Of a DNA stretch of 64,000 nt, positions 6,727-14,962 are shown piece by piece. This stretch comes from Collinsella sp. Its GTDB lineage: Bacteria > Actinomycetota > Coriobacteriia > Coriobacteriales > Coriobacteriaceae. The position numbers and the translations under genes were made by a program. Each line of letters starts with the position of its first letter. Position 1 is the first letter of the stretch. Where the stretch lies: positions 1 through 64,000 of the forward strand of contig JAGZSF010000008.1 in the NCBI GenBank assembly GCA_018381235.1. The letters run 5' to 3'. The notes under the pieces were generated by a model. That model did no database searches and was not told the origin of the DNA. It worked only from the letters and a program-made list of their open reading frames with translations.

Positions 6727-8064
6727 ATGAACCAGCAGAACATCGATTACGTACTCCGCTCCGTAGAGCAGCGTGACATCCGCTTTGTGCGTCTGTGGTT
6801 TGTCGACATTCTCGGCCGCCTCAAGAACTTTGCCATTAGCCCCGAGGACCTCGAGGTCGCTTTTGAGGAGGGTATTGGCTTTGACGGCTCCGCCATCGAG
6901 GGCTTTGCCACGCCCGAGGAAGCCGACATGCTGGCGTTTCCCGATGCTTCGACCTTCCAGATTCTACCGTGGCGCCCGAGCCACAACGGCGTCGCCCGCG
7001 TGTTCTGCGACGTGTGCACTCCCGATCGCAAGCCGTTTGCCGGCGACCCGCGCGACGCCCTGCGCCGCATGTTCTATAAGGCCGAGAAGGCCGGCTACCT
7101 GCTCAACGTGGGCGCCGAGCTGGAGTATTACTACTTCCCCGACGAGCACACGCCCGAGCCGCTCGACAACGTGGGCTACTTCGATCTTTCGGTGAGCGAT
7201 GCCGCCCGCGACCTGCGCCGCAACACGGTTCTCACGCTCGAGAAGATGTCCGTGCCCGTGGAGTACACCTTCCACGCTGCCGGCCGCTCGCAGCACGGCA
7301 TGAGCCTGCGCCACGCCGAGGCCCTGAGCATGTCCGACGCCATCACCACGGCCAAACTAATCATTAAGCAGCAGGCCTACGAGAGCGGTTGCCACGCCTC
7401 CTTTATGCCCAAGCCGTTGGCGGGCGAGGACGGCAGCGCTATGTTCCTGTGCCAGTCGCTATTCGACCACGACGGCAACAACGTCTTTTGGGGCGAGGAC
7501 GACGAGAAGTACCACCTCTCCGATATCGCCAAGCACTACATGGCCGGCATCCTGGCGCATGCCCGCGAGATTAGCGCCATCACCAACCCCACGGTCAACT
7601 CGTACAAGCGCATCACCACGGGCGGCGACTCCGTGCCGCAGTACGCCACGTGGGGCCTGCGCAACCGCGCGAGCATGGTCCGCATCCCGGTCTACAAGCC
7701 CGGCAAGCAGCTGTCCACGCGCATCGAGCTGCGCAGTCCCGATCCCATGGCCAATCCGTACCTGGTCAACGCCGTCACGCTGGCGGCTGGTCTGGACGGC
7801 ATCGAGCGCAAGCTGGAGCTCCCGCCCGAGGCAACGGCCGAGACGCTCAAGCTCACCGACCGCCAGATGGTCGAGGCCGGCTACACGCCGCTGCCGCGTT
7901 CGCTCAAAGAGGCGCTCGACGTGTTTGAGGACTCGCAGTTTATGAAGGATGCCCTCGGCGAGCATATCCACAGCTTCTTCCTCAAAAAGAAGCGCGACGA
8001 GTGGCATAAGTTTGAGTCTACGATCACCGAGTGGGAGATCAAGCACTACCTGGCGAACTCCTAA
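6727..8064 (+). CDS. glnA: Glutamine synthetase type I
   Basis: Cytoplasmic ATP-dependent glutamate-ammonia ligase of 445 residues, the short GSI-alpha size. Visible signatures are GFDGSAIEGF, the ELEYYYF metal site, the FMPKPL ATP motif, NPTVNSYKR and the RIELRSPDP region. It lacks the long form's typical adenylylation loop, so regulation is probably transcriptional and by feedback. RBS AAAGGGGAG directly precedes ATG. A GlnR-type box lies upstream and an OmpR-like regulator follows 50 nt downstream, giving a compact nitrogen-control unit. Confidence 0.97.
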   Translation: MNQQNIDYVLRSVEQRDIRFVRLWFVDILGRLKNFAISPEDLEVAFEEGIGFDGSAIEGFATPEEADMLAFPDASTFQILPWRPSHNGVARVFCDVCTPDRKPFAGDPRDALRRMFYKAEKAGYLLNVGAELEYYYFPDEHTPEPLDNVGYFDLSVSDAARDLRRNTVLTLEKMSVPVEYTFHAAGRSQHGMSLRHAEALSMSDAITTAKLIIKQQAYESGCHASFMPKPLAGEDGSAMFLCQSLFDHDGNNVFWGEDDEKYHLSDIAKHYMAGILAHAREISAITNPTVNSYKRITTGGDSVPQYATWGLRNRASMVRIPVYKPGKQLSTRIELRSPDPMANPYLVNAVTLAAGLDGIERKLELPPEATAETLKLTDRQMVEAGYTPLPRSLKEALDVFEDSQFMKDALGEHIHSFFLKKKRDEWHKFESTITEWEIKHYLANS

Positions 8065-8114
8065 TCGCGCTGACTTGTTCCAGTACGATTGAGCTCATTT
8101 CCTTGGAGGCCGAT

Positions 8115-8777
8115 ATGTCCGAAAAGAGTGCCCTGTTCATGGCGCGCACGACGCGCTTCCACGAGTTTGCCCGCAGCTTGACGACCACCCTGGGTGTCGA
8201 GGTGAGCCTGGCAACCCCCGATTCGCCGACTGCGGCGCACGACTTTGACCTGCTGATCCTCGACTCCGACGGCATCCGCAGCGACCGCATCGATCAGATT
8301 GCCAAGTGGCTTGACGATCGCGGCGGTGTCCCCATGTTGGTGATCGTCGACGACGAGGCGCTCGGTACCTTGCGCCTGCCCAATCACGCGCATGCCGACT
8401 TTGTATGCCCCACGGCGACGCCCAACGAGCTTAAGGCTCGTGCGCAGCGCCTGATGGGCGAGGAGGAGACCGTCGCCGCCGACGATGTGCTCAACATCGA
8501 CAACCTCGAGATTAACCTGGCTACCTACCAGGTGACGCTCGATAACGAGCCCATCGACCTGACGCTGATGGAGTACTCGCTGCTGAGCTTTTTGGCGACG
8601 CATCCCAACCGTGCCTACAGCCGCGAGGTGCTGCTGCACCGCGTGTGGGGCTTTGAGTACTGCGGCGGCACGCGCACCGTCGACGTGCACATTCGACGCA
8701 TCCGCTCCAAGGTGGGCCCGCAGATCGCGGCGCACATCACCACCGTCCGTGGCGTGGGTTATCTGTTTAAGGACTAG
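8115..8777 (+). CDS. OmpR-family orphan regulator, GlnR-like
   Basis: Winged-helix DNA-binding regulator of 220 residues. Residues 1-115 are a degenerate receiver-like domain: one Asp in LLILDSD, but no N-terminal acidic pair and no conserved Lys, so conventional phosphorylation is doubtful. Residues 125-220 form an OmpR/PhoB wHTH (LTLMEYSLLSFLATHPNRAYSREVLL, TVDVHIRRIRSKVG, VRGVGYLF). No histidine kinase is adjacent. Location behind glnA, the atypical receiver and the upstream box all point to GlnR. The start at 8115 has TTGGAGG. A glnA-glnR operon with autoregulation is plausible. Confidence 0.8.
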   Translation: MSEKSALFMARTTRFHEFARSLTTTLGVEVSLATPDSPTAAHDFDLLILDSDGIRSDRIDQIAKWLDDRGGVPMLVIVDDEALGTLRLPNHAHADFVCPTATPNELKARAQRLMGEEETVAADDVLNIDNLEINLATYQVTLDNEPIDLTLMEYSLLSFLATHPNRAYSREVLLHRVWGFEYCGGTRTVDVHIRRIRSKVGPQIAAHITTVRGVGYLFKD

Positions 8778-8781
8778 ATTT

Positions 8782-8814
8782 CCACCACAAAGGGGACAGG
8801 CACCTTCGTGGTGG
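8782..8814 (+). terminator. Gene-end hairpin, CCACCACAAAGG family (copy 1)
   Basis: CCACCACAAAGG and its near-complement CCTTCGTGGTGG enclose GGGACAGGCA. A TTTT follows. It starts 4 nt after the regulator stop. Related copies are at 24295, 25880, 26842 and 37447. Confidence 0.75.
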
Positions 8815-8933
8815 TTTTGCCGCATGCGTGGATCCCTTTCGAGTTTGCAGCAGAACTTAAGCCTTCCTAAAAGATTGCGTTCTCATACACGTTCGCCCGC
8901 ATATTGGGGTACAACTCAACGTGAACAATGATG

Positions 8934-8966
8934 GCCCGCCACATGTTTGGCGGGCCTTTGGTTATT
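8934..8966 (+). terminator. Terminator-like hairpin in htrA leader
   Basis: A perfect 10-bp stem GGCCCGCCA..TGGCGGGCC followed by TTTGGTTATTT, ending only 20 nt before the htrA start codon and 120 nt after the previous gene's own hairpin. Its position in the leader suggests attenuation or the end of a short upstream transcript. Confidence 0.6.
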
Positions 8967-8985
8967 TGACGAAAGGATCGCAGCT

Positions 8986-10446
8986 ATGAGCGAGTACGAT
9001 TCCCAGCGTCCCCAGGATGCGGGCAACGCCGGCGAGACCCAGCAGCAGCCGCGCGTGCAGGTGGAGTCGACGCCTGCCGGTAGCAACATTCCCTACGTGC
9101 AGGCTTACGACACGCAGACCGGAAAGCCGCTGGGCAGCCAGCAGGTTGTAAACAAGCACACAGTGGTCAAAACCAAGACCAAAAAGTTGCCGATCTTTAT
9201 TACGGCACTCGCCGGCTGTGCCTGCGGCGCCCTGCTGGTCATTGCGCTCATTATGAGCGGCACGCTCGATATCGGTGGCGGCAAGAATGCCGTGACGGCG
9301 GGTGCTTCGGGTTCATCGACGCAAAAGATTACGATTGATTCCGAGGACACCACGCTGGCCGAGGCCGTTTCTGCCAAGGCATTGCCCTCCGTGGTTTCCA
9401 TCACCGCCACTTCGAGCGGTAGCCAGAATGGCTCGCTTTCGCAGTCTGCCGACGAGTCGGACAACTCGGGCAGCGTCGGTTCGGGCGTGGTGCTCGATAC
9501 CGAGGGCCACGTCCTCACCAACAACCACGTGGTCGATGGCTATGACCAGTACGTGGTTACCATGGACGACGGCACTACATATGAGGCCGAGTTCGTTGGC
9601 AACGACGCCTCGAGCGACCTGGCCGTCATCAAGCTCAAGGATGCCGATGCCTCCAAGCTCACGCCGATCGAGATTGGTGATTCCTCCAAGCTCAACGTGG
9701 GCGAGTGGGTCATGGCGATTGGCTCGCCCTTCGGCAACGAGCAGTCTGTCTCCACCGGTATCGTCTCGGCGCTGTATCGCTCCACGGCCATGAGCTCTAC
9801 CAGCGGTAACACCATCTATGCCAACATGATTCAGACCGATGCCGCCATCAACCCGGGCAACTCCGGCGGCGCGCTCGTCAACGACAACGGTGAGCTGGTG
9901 GGCATCAACTCGCTCATCGAGAGCTACTCGGGCTCCAGCTCGGGCGTGGGCTTTGCTATTCCCGTTAACTACGCCAAGAACATTGCCGACCAGATCATCG
10001 GCGGCAAGACGCCGGTGCATCCGTACATGGGCGCTACGCTTTCGAGCGTCAACGCGCTCAACGCCCGCACCAACAAGCTGAGCACCGATAGCGGCGCGTA
10101 TGTGGCGAGCGTCGTTGAGGACGGTCCTGCCGCCAAGGCCGGCATTCAGGAGGGCGACGTCATCACCAAGTTGGGCGACGACGAGATCACGAGCGCCGAT
10201 GGCCTGATTATCGCGCTGCGCAGCCACGAGGTGGGCGAGAAGGTCGAGATCACGCTCATGCGCGGCAAGGAAGAGAAGAAGGTCACCGTCGAGCTGGGCT
10301 CCGATGAGGAGCTGCAGAACCAGCAGCAGGACGACAGTTCGACCGACACCGGCAACGGCGGTATTACCGACGAGCAGCTGCGCCAGTACCTGGAGGAGCT
10401 GCTGGGCCAGCAGGGCCAGGGTCAGGGCTACGGCCAGGGTTACTAA
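8986..10446 (+). CDS. HtrA/DegP-type membrane-anchored serine protease
   Basis: Trypsin-like surface quality-control protease of 486 residues. A cytoplasmic N-terminal tail (1-64) is followed by one membrane segment (about 65-88, ITALAGCACGALLVIALI). The protease domain has His in TNNHVVDG, Asp in SSDLAVIKL and Ser in NPGNSGGAL. One PDZ domain follows (about 345-440), then a low-complexity Q/G-rich tail. The family degrades or refolds misfolded exported proteins. ATG at 8986 has an AAAGG RBS; the in-frame GTG/ATG further upstream lies inside a hairpin. A strong terminator follows. The leader hairpin may regulate it. Confidence 0.93.
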   Translation: MSEYDSQRPQDAGNAGETQQQPRVQVESTPAGSNIPYVQAYDTQTGKPLGSQQVVNKHTVVKTKTKKLPIFITALAGCACGALLVIALIMSGTLDIGGGKNAVTAGASGSSTQKITIDSEDTTLAEAVSAKALPSVVSITATSSGSQNGSLSQSADESDNSGSVGSGVVLDTEGHVLTNNHVVDGYDQYVVTMDDGTTYEAEFVGNDASSDLAVIKLKDADASKLTPIEIGDSSKLNVGEWVMAIGSPFGNEQSVSTGIVSALYRSTAMSSTSGNTIYANMIQTDAAINPGNSGGALVNDNGELVGINSLIESYSGSSSGVGFAIPVNYAKNIADQIIGGKTPVHPYMGATLSSVNALNARTNKLSTDSGAYVASVVEDGPAAKAGIQEGDVITKLGDDEITSADGLIIALRSHEVGEKVEITLMRGKEEKKVTVELGSDEELQNQQQDDSSTDTGNGGITDEQLRQYLEELLGQQGQGQGYGQGY

Positions 10447-10472
10447 CGAGCCATTTCGCACATGCCGAAGCC

Positions 10473-10513
10473 AGAGGGGCTGTCCCGCCAGCGCGGGACA
10501 GCCCCTCTTTTCT
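10473..10513 (+). terminator. Rho-independent terminator of htrA
   Basis: A 16-bp perfect stem (AGAGGGGCTGTCCCGC and its complement) with a 4-nt loop, followed by TTTTCTTATT. Confidence 0.92.
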
Positions 10514-10516
10514 TAT

Positions 10517-10547
10517 TGATCCGTTGGGGACGGAGGAAAACGGATCA
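10517..10547. repeat. Small hairpin TGATCCGTT/AACGGATCA
   Basis: A 9-bp stem enclosing GGGGACGGAGGAA, directly after the htrA terminator. It resembles the GGGGAC-containing gene-end hairpins elsewhere in the window. It is probably a REP-like sequence. Confidence 0.6.
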
Positions 10548-10582
10548 CTTGTGGCTGGCAAGAGGCCTGGTTCGTAATGGTC

Positions 10583-10785
10583 TGGACAGTTAGTTCAGAT
10601 ACGTATAAATCTGGGGCAGCTTGGGATGCGTTTTGAGCAATTTTTGATTGGGATGGGGTTTGAATGGGTGTTTGGGAGGGCGAGCGGGACGTTTACATGG
10701 TCTCAGGGAGCCCAAATTAGTTGAAACAGGGGTGTTCGTGCCTAATCCAGCTCTAGGATTTGTACGTATCTGAACTAACTGTCCA
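10583..10785. mobile_element. MITE-like element with 29-bp terminal inverted repeats
   Basis: TGGACAGTTAGTTCAGATACG.. at 10583-10611 is the inverted repeat of 10757-10785, with 28 of 29 bases matching. The 203-bp element has no coding content. The termini resemble transposon ends, so it is probably mobilised in trans by a transposase elsewhere in the genome. No clear target duplication is seen. Its right end lies about 108 nt before the ligA start and may overlap upstream promoter signals. Confidence 0.8.
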
Positions 10786-10893
10786 CCCCAGTCTGGCGGC
10801 TGCCGATTCGGTGCGGTTTGAGACCGCTATTCGACCCCGTTGCGACCGGTGGTACTCTTGTATCCGTTTGAAATCGAGCGAAGGAGTGCCGCT

Positions 10894-13122
10894 ATGGAGC
10901 AATCGAGCCTGTTTGGTGACGGCGTGGACATCGATACCGAAACGCCCGCGACCGCGGAAGCCACCGCACCGACCGATGCCCGTGCCCAGGCGGCAGCGCG
11001 CGCGGCCGAACTGCGCCACGAGCTCGACTACCACGCCTATCGCTACTACATGCTCGATGCGCCCGAGATCACGGACGCCGTCTTCGACAAAATGCTCGTT
11101 GAACTGCAGGAAATCGAGGCCACCTACCCCGACCTGGTGACGCCCGACAGCTATACCCAGCGCGTGGGCGGCTACGTGAGCGAGCAGTTTACGCCGGTCA
11201 CGCATATGGCGCGCATGTATTCCATGGACGATGCCATGGACTTGGACGAACTCGACGCGTGGCTCCAGCGCACTGAGGATGCCCTCGGTGCCGGTAGCGT
11301 CACCTATACCTGCGAGCTTAAGATCGACGGTCTGGGCGTGGCCCTTACTTACCAAAACGGCACCTTCGTACGCGCAGCCACACGTGGCGATGGCACCACG
11401 GGCGAGGACGTGTCGCTCAACGTCCGTACTATCAAGGATGTGCCCATGCACCTGTCCGAGCCGGCGCTCGCCCACATGGGCGCCGACCGCGAGCGCACCA
11501 TTGAGGTGCGCGGCGAGGTCTATATGCCCAAGGGCAGCTTTGTTCGCCTGAATGAAGAGGCCGATGCCGAGGGTCGCGACCCCTTCGCCAACCCGCGCAA
11601 CGCTGCCGCCGGCAGCCTGCGCCAAAAGGACCCCAAGATCACGGCACGCCGCGACCTGGCTACCTTTATCTACGCCATCGCCGATACCGATCCGCTGCAC
11701 GTCCACAGCCAGCGCGAGTTCCTCGACTGGCTGCGCAACGCTGGCTTTAGCGTCAACCCTAACGTTGCCCGTTGCGCTACACCCGCCGAGGTCCACGAGT
11801 TCTGTGCCCAGGCGCTCGAGCACCGCGGCGACTTGGACTACGACATCGACGGCGTGGTCGTAAAGGTTGACAGCTTCCAGCAGCAGCTCGACCTGGGCTT
11901 TACCGCCCGCGCACCACGCTGGGCCATTGCCTTTAAGTTCCCGCCCGAGGAGAAGCAGACCGTCCTGCGCGAGATTCGCATTCAGGTGGGCCGCACCGGT
12001 GTGCTCACGCCGGTCGCCGAGTTCGAGCCGGTGACGGTCGCCGGTTCCACCATAGCTCGCGCCACACTGCACAACATCGACGAGATCCGTCGCAAAAACG
12101 TTCGCGAGGGCGATACCATCATCGTGCACAAGGCGGGCGATGTGATTCCCGAGGTCGTGGGCCCGGTGCTCAATAAGCGCCCGGCTGATTCGGTCGACTG
12201 GCACATGCCCGAGGTCTGCCCCGTGTGCGGCAGCCCCGTGGTCCACGAGGATGGCGAGGTGGCCTACCGCTGCGTCTCCATCGACTGCCCCGCGCAGCTC
12301 AAGGAGCGACTGCTTCACTGGGTGAGCCGCGGCTGCATGGACGTCGACGGCCTAGGCGACGAGATCGTCGACAAGATGATCGCCGCCGGGCTGATCCACG
12401 ATGTCGCAGACTTCTACCAGCTCACGGTCGACGACATCGCCGGCCTGGACACGGGCCGCACCTATGCCAGCTCCAACAGCAAAAAGGGCGTCAAGAAGGG
12501 CGACCCCATTCCGGTAGGCCTCAAGACGGCCGAGAAAATCATCGCCGAGCTCAACAAGTCCAAGAGCCAGCCGCTCGGTCGCGTGCTGTTTGCCCTGGGC
12601 ATCCGCCACGTGGGCAAGAGCGTGGGCGAGGTCATCGCCGAGCGATTCCTGTCGATTGACAAGCTCATCTTGGCGAGCGAAGAGGACATCGCCGAGTGCG
12701 AGGGCATCGGTCCCAAGATTGCGGCGAGCGTCAAGCAGTTCCTTGCCGTGCCCGAGAACCTTGCCGTGCTGGAGCGCCTGCGTCAGGCGGGTCTGTCACT
12801 CGAGGTCGACTTGGGCGCCGCGCACGCGCAAGCCGCAGCCGACGCCGGCGTGGCGGGCGAGCTCGCCGACGCACAGCCGCTCGCGGGTCTGACCTTCGTG
12901 CTCACCGGCACGCTCGTCAACCGCACCCGCGACGAGGCGGGCGCGGCGCTCAAGGTGCTTGGTGCCAAGGTCTCGGGTAGTGTTTCAAAGAAGACGAGCT
13001 ACCTGGTCGCCGGTCCCAAAGCGGGCTCCAAGCTCACCAAGGCCGAGCAGCTGGGCGTACCCGTGCTGGACGAGGACGCACTCGAGCAGATCCTGGCTAC
13101 TGGCGAGGTGCCCCAGGCTTAG
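10894..13122 (+). CDS. ligA: NAD-dependent DNA ligase
   Basis: Seals nicks during replication and repair using NAD+. 742 residues. In order: a short acidic N-terminal extension, the Ia/adenylation domain with catalytic Lys143 in ELKIDGLG, the OB fold, a four-Cys zinc site (CPVCGSPV and CVSIDCPAQ), helix-hairpin-helix repeats (GIGPKIA) and a C-terminal BRCT domain (about 660-740). It is longer than the usual ~670 because of the N-terminal extension and an insert near LDTGRTYASSNSKKG. ATG at 10894 has GAAGGAG upstream. Confidence 0.98.
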   Translation: MEQSSLFGDGVDIDTETPATAEATAPTDARAQAAARAAELRHELDYHAYRYYMLDAPEITDAVFDKMLVELQEIEATYPDLVTPDSYTQRVGGYVSEQFTPVTHMARMYSMDDAMDLDELDAWLQRTEDALGAGSVTYTCELKIDGLGVALTYQNGTFVRAATRGDGTTGEDVSLNVRTIKDVPMHLSEPALAHMGADRERTIEVRGEVYMPKGSFVRLNEEADAEGRDPFANPRNAAAGSLRQKDPKITARRDLATFIYAIADTDPLHVHSQREFLDWLRNAGFSVNPNVARCATPAEVHEFCAQALEHRGDLDYDIDGVVVKVDSFQQQLDLGFTARAPRWAIAFKFPPEEKQTVLREIRIQVGRTGVLTPVAEFEPVTVAGSTIARATLHNIDEIRRKNVREGDTIIVHKAGDVIPEVVGPVLNKRPADSVDWHMPEVCPVCGSPVVHEDGEVAYRCVSIDCPAQLKERLLHWVSRGCMDVDGLGDEIVDKMIAAGLIHDVADFYQLTVDDIAGLDTGRTYASSNSKKGVKKGDPIPVGLKTAEKIIAELNKSKSQPLGRVLFALGIRHVGKSVGEVIAERFLSIDKLILASEEDIAECEGIGPKIAASVKQFLAVPENLAVLERLRQAGLSLEVDLGAAHAQAAADAGVAGELADAQPLAGLTFVLTGTLVNRTRDEAGAALKVLGAKVSGSVSKKTSYLVAGPKAGSKLTKAEQLGVPVLDEDALEQILATGEVPQA

Positions 13123-13142
13123 GACATCGATAATCAAATTAG

Positions 13143-13185
13143 AAAACCTCCCGGAAAGGTTGATACTTTCCGGGAGGTTTTTATT
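13143..13185. terminator. Bidirectional terminator after ligA
   Basis: AAAACCTCCCGGAAAG pairs with CTTTCCGGGAGGTTTT, followed by TTATTT. The minus-strand remnant at 13181 ends directly against it. Confidence 0.92.
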
Positions 13186-13252
13186 TGGGCGTGGTGGCGG
13201 GCAGCATGATCTGCGTCATGTAGGTTGCCGAGGGTGACCCTGCGGAGCGGTG
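13181..13252 (-). pseudogene. C-terminal gene remnant (copy 1)
   Basis: An open minus-strand frame without a start ends in ATYMTQIMLPATTPK-stop, directly before the terminator. A similar tail, ATQVTRIAVPVAPAK-stop, also abutting a similar terminator, occurs at 14961. The family is not identified; a LacI-type C terminus was considered. It is likely the leftover 3' end of a gene removed when the toxin-antitoxin modules arrived. Confidence 0.4.
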
Positions 13253-13339
13253 TCGTTCCGGAGCGATAGAAGATTCATACAAAGCAAAGGGGCCTCGCAG
13301 TGAGGTCCCACAACGGGGCTGCCCCATTGTAATGAGTTT

Positions 13340-13371
13340 TATACACTTTAACATTAACATTAACGTGTATA
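13340..13371 (+). promoter_or_regulatory. Operator-like inverted repeat before antitoxin gene
   Basis: TATACAC (13340-13346) and GTGTATA (13365-13371) flank an AACATT repeat. It is placed where Phd/YefM antitoxins bind for autoregulation, 36 nt before the start codon. Confidence 0.6.
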
Positions 13372-13406
13372 CTTAGCAGTAAAGATATATGTTGAGAGGA
13401 GCAGTT

Positions 13407-13799
13407 ATGGTTACCGTCGCGTTTTCGGAGCTGCGCCAAAACCTTACGCAGGTGGCCGAAAGGGTTGCCAATGATGGCGAGGAGGTTGTGGTCTTCAAGC
13501 GGAGCAAGCCGTTGTTCAAAATCGTGCCGCTCGACTATCAAGGCCCGGTTGCAGTGGAATATGATGCTGCCCAGGAGCGTGGGGGCACAAAACCGACGTG
13601 CGGCTCGGACAAGCCCAAGCGCGACATGGGTACGATGTGGCATCCCAAGATCACCTGGAAGGAGATCCGTGAGATGCTCGCGGAGAATGAGGACTACCAG
13701 GAGTATCTCGATATCGTGGCTAACATGCCAAAGGGAACGCCGCTCGATACGATGACGGTTGAAGATGAAAAGCGCGTCGCGAGGGAGCGCTACCTATGA
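13407..13799 (+). CDS. Phd/YefM-type antitoxin
   Basis: A 130-residue antitoxin. Residues 1-55 carry the Phd/YefM fold (VTVAFSELRQNLTQVAERVANDGEEVVVFKRSKPLFKIVPL), which binds DNA as a dimer. The long, partly disordered C-terminal part should wrap the partner toxin. It overlaps the PIN toxin gene by 4 nt (ATGA), the usual TA arrangement. ATG at 13407 follows GAGAGGAG. It is longer than typical members (~85) because of a central insert of about 40 residues. Autoregulation via the upstream inverted repeat is likely. Confidence 0.88.
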   Translation: MVTVAFSELRQNLTQVAERVANDGEEVVVFKRSKPLFKIVPLDYQGPVAVEYDAAQERGGTKPTCGSDKPKRDMGTMWHPKITWKEIREMLAENEDYQEYLDIVANMPKGTPLDTMTVEDEKRVARERYL

Positions 13800-14218
13800 G
13801 GGCATTTCTCGATACCAATTTTCTGCTCGATTGTGTGCTGCCGGGCCGGCCGGAGCACGCAGCGGCGCAAACGATCAAGGGGCTCGTCGACGTGGGGCTT
13901 ATCGAGGGCGTTGTTTCGGCCTGTTCTCTCAAGGACGCGTACTACATTCTCACTAAACAGGCAGGCGAGGCGCGCGCCCGCGAGGTAGTGCGCGACTGTC
14001 TTAAGAGCTATTCGGTAGAGCCTCTCGACCAAGAAGCTTGTTTTACCTCCGCCTATTCCGATGAGCCGGACTTTGAGGACGGCTGTATCCGTGCGATGGC
14101 CGAGCGTGCCGGCGTGGACTTTATCATCACGCGTGACCGCGCTGCTTTTGTGCGCTCGACCATCAAGACCTTCTCGCCTGCAGAGTTCATCCGTGCGTTT
14201 CCGATTCCGGAGGAGTAA
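13796..14218 (+). CDS. PIN-domain toxin (VapC-like ribonuclease)
   Basis: A 140-residue PIN ribonuclease, probably the toxin of the preceding antitoxin. Acidic active-site residues are visible in MRAFLDTNFLLD (first Asp), in DEPDFEDGCI (central acidic pair) and in IITRD (last Asp). Such enzymes cut RNA in a metal-dependent manner and arrest growth when the antitoxin is lost. It starts inside the antitoxin stop (ATGA overlap). All key acidic residues are present, so it appears intact. Confidence 0.9.
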   Translation: MRAFLDTNFLLDCVLPGRPEHAAAQTIKGLVDVGLIEGVVSACSLKDAYYILTKQAGEARAREVVRDCLKSYSVEPLDQEACFTSAYSDEPDFEDGCIRAMAERAGVDFIITRDRAAFVRSTIKTFSPAEFIRAFPIPEE

Positions 14219-14255
14219 AACCGCCATATCGGGGACTGTCCCCGGCATGGCGGTT
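14219..14255 (+). terminator. Hairpin after PIN toxin
   Basis: AACCGCCAT..GGGGAC-TG-TCCCC..ATGGCGGTT: nested pairing over 15 bp starting at the toxin stop. There is only a short T tail. It shares the GGGGAC core with other gene-end hairpins of the window. Confidence 0.7.
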
Positions 14256-14291
14256 ATCCTGTAGCCGACGCTCGTTAGCTGAGCTATACTT

Positions 14292-14313
14292 CATAATTAT
14301 GTACACAATTATG
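14292..14313 (+). promoter_or_regulatory. Operator-like palindrome before second TA module
   Basis: CATAATTATGT/ACACAATTATG is a 22-bp near-perfect palindrome (one mismatched pair) between a TATACT box (14285) and the RBS AGGAG. It is a likely autoregulatory site of the antitoxin. Confidence 0.7.
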
Positions 14314-14326
14314 TTAGGAGTGTGCC

Positions 14327-14596
14327 ATGCCTGTTTGCGTTCCAATTAAAGATATGCGGGACACCGCGAAATTCTCGGAGCTCGTTGAAACTACTACTGG
14401 TCCAGTGACTGTTACAAAAAACGGCTATAGCAAATTTGTTGTACTTCGATCCGAGGACTACGACCTCATGGTTCAGGAACAGGCTAAGGCTCGTCTGATG
14501 GCTCGTATAGCTGTGGCCGAGCGGGAGCGTGCTGCTGGCACGGCGCGTGATGCCTTTGAGGCTCTCGATGACCTTGAGGCAAAATATGGCCTATAA
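14327..14596 (+). CDS. Phd/YefM-type antitoxin
   Basis: An 89-residue antitoxin. The N-terminal DNA-binding half carries the family pattern (PIKDMRDTAKFSELVETTTGPVTVTKNGYSKFVVL), followed by a helical toxin-binding tail. It overlaps the ParE-type toxin gene by 11 nt, giving translational coupling. The RBS TTAGGAG is 8 nt before ATG, and a palindromic operator lies upstream. Confidence 0.9.
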   Translation: MPVCVPIKDMRDTAKFSELVETTTGPVTVTKNGYSKFVVLRSEDYDLMVQEQAKARLMARIAVAERERAAGTARDAFEALDDLEAKYGL

Positions 14597-14921
14597 CGTC
14601 AAGATTCTGCCTACAGCTGAACAAGAAGTTGACGATATCGTTGATTATCTATTGGGGCATGGTATTTTTACTGCCCGGCACTTTCTTGATAAATACCGTA
14701 GCCAGCTCCAGCTTCTTCAAAGTGGTGTAGTTGACTACGGCTTATCGAAGTTACCCGAGCTTGCAGTGCTTGGTTACCATGCTTGCCTCGTTAATTCTTA
14801 TGTAATGCTTTATTACTACGATAACGAGGACGTTGTGATTGCCCATGTTTTTCACCAAAGCCAAGATTATGCTGCATTGGTGATATCTAGAAATCGATTC
14901 GAGTTGCTGGATGATGATTAG
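14586..14921 (+). CDS. ParE/RelE-superfamily toxin
   Basis: A 111-residue toxin of the ParE/RelE fold (MAYNVKILPTAEQEVDDIVDYLL, ..YHACLVNSYVMLYYYD, VVIAHVFHQSQDYAALV). ParE members poison gyrase and RelE members cleave mRNA on the ribosome. The H..QDY.AL C-terminal pattern is common to both, so the target cannot be settled from sequence. ATG at 14586 overlaps the antitoxin end; the longer in-frame starts upstream lie deep inside the antitoxin gene and are unlikely. Confidence 0.9.
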   Translation: MAYNVKILPTAEQEVDDIVDYLLGHGIFTARHFLDKYRSQLQLLQSGVVDYGLSKLPELAVLGYHACLVNSYVMLYYYDNEDVVIAHVFHQSQDYAALVISRNRFELLDDD

Positions 14922-14922
14922 T

Positions 14923-14962
14923 AAGAACCGCCCGGAAGCATGATGCCTTCCGGGCGGTTCTT
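14923..14962. terminator. Bidirectional terminator
   Basis: AAGAACCGCCCGGAAG pairs with CTTCCGGGCGGTTCTT between convergent genes. The sequence is similar to the terminator at 13143. Confidence 0.9.

Noticed and set aside
8061..8825. Long open frame antisense to the GlnR-like gene, and similar antisense frames at 22905-24227, 39494-41431 and 38046-39497
   Set aside because: They are mirror frames of well-supported genes caused by GC-rich third positions; products show low-complexity His/Arg/Gly/Val composition and no RBS.
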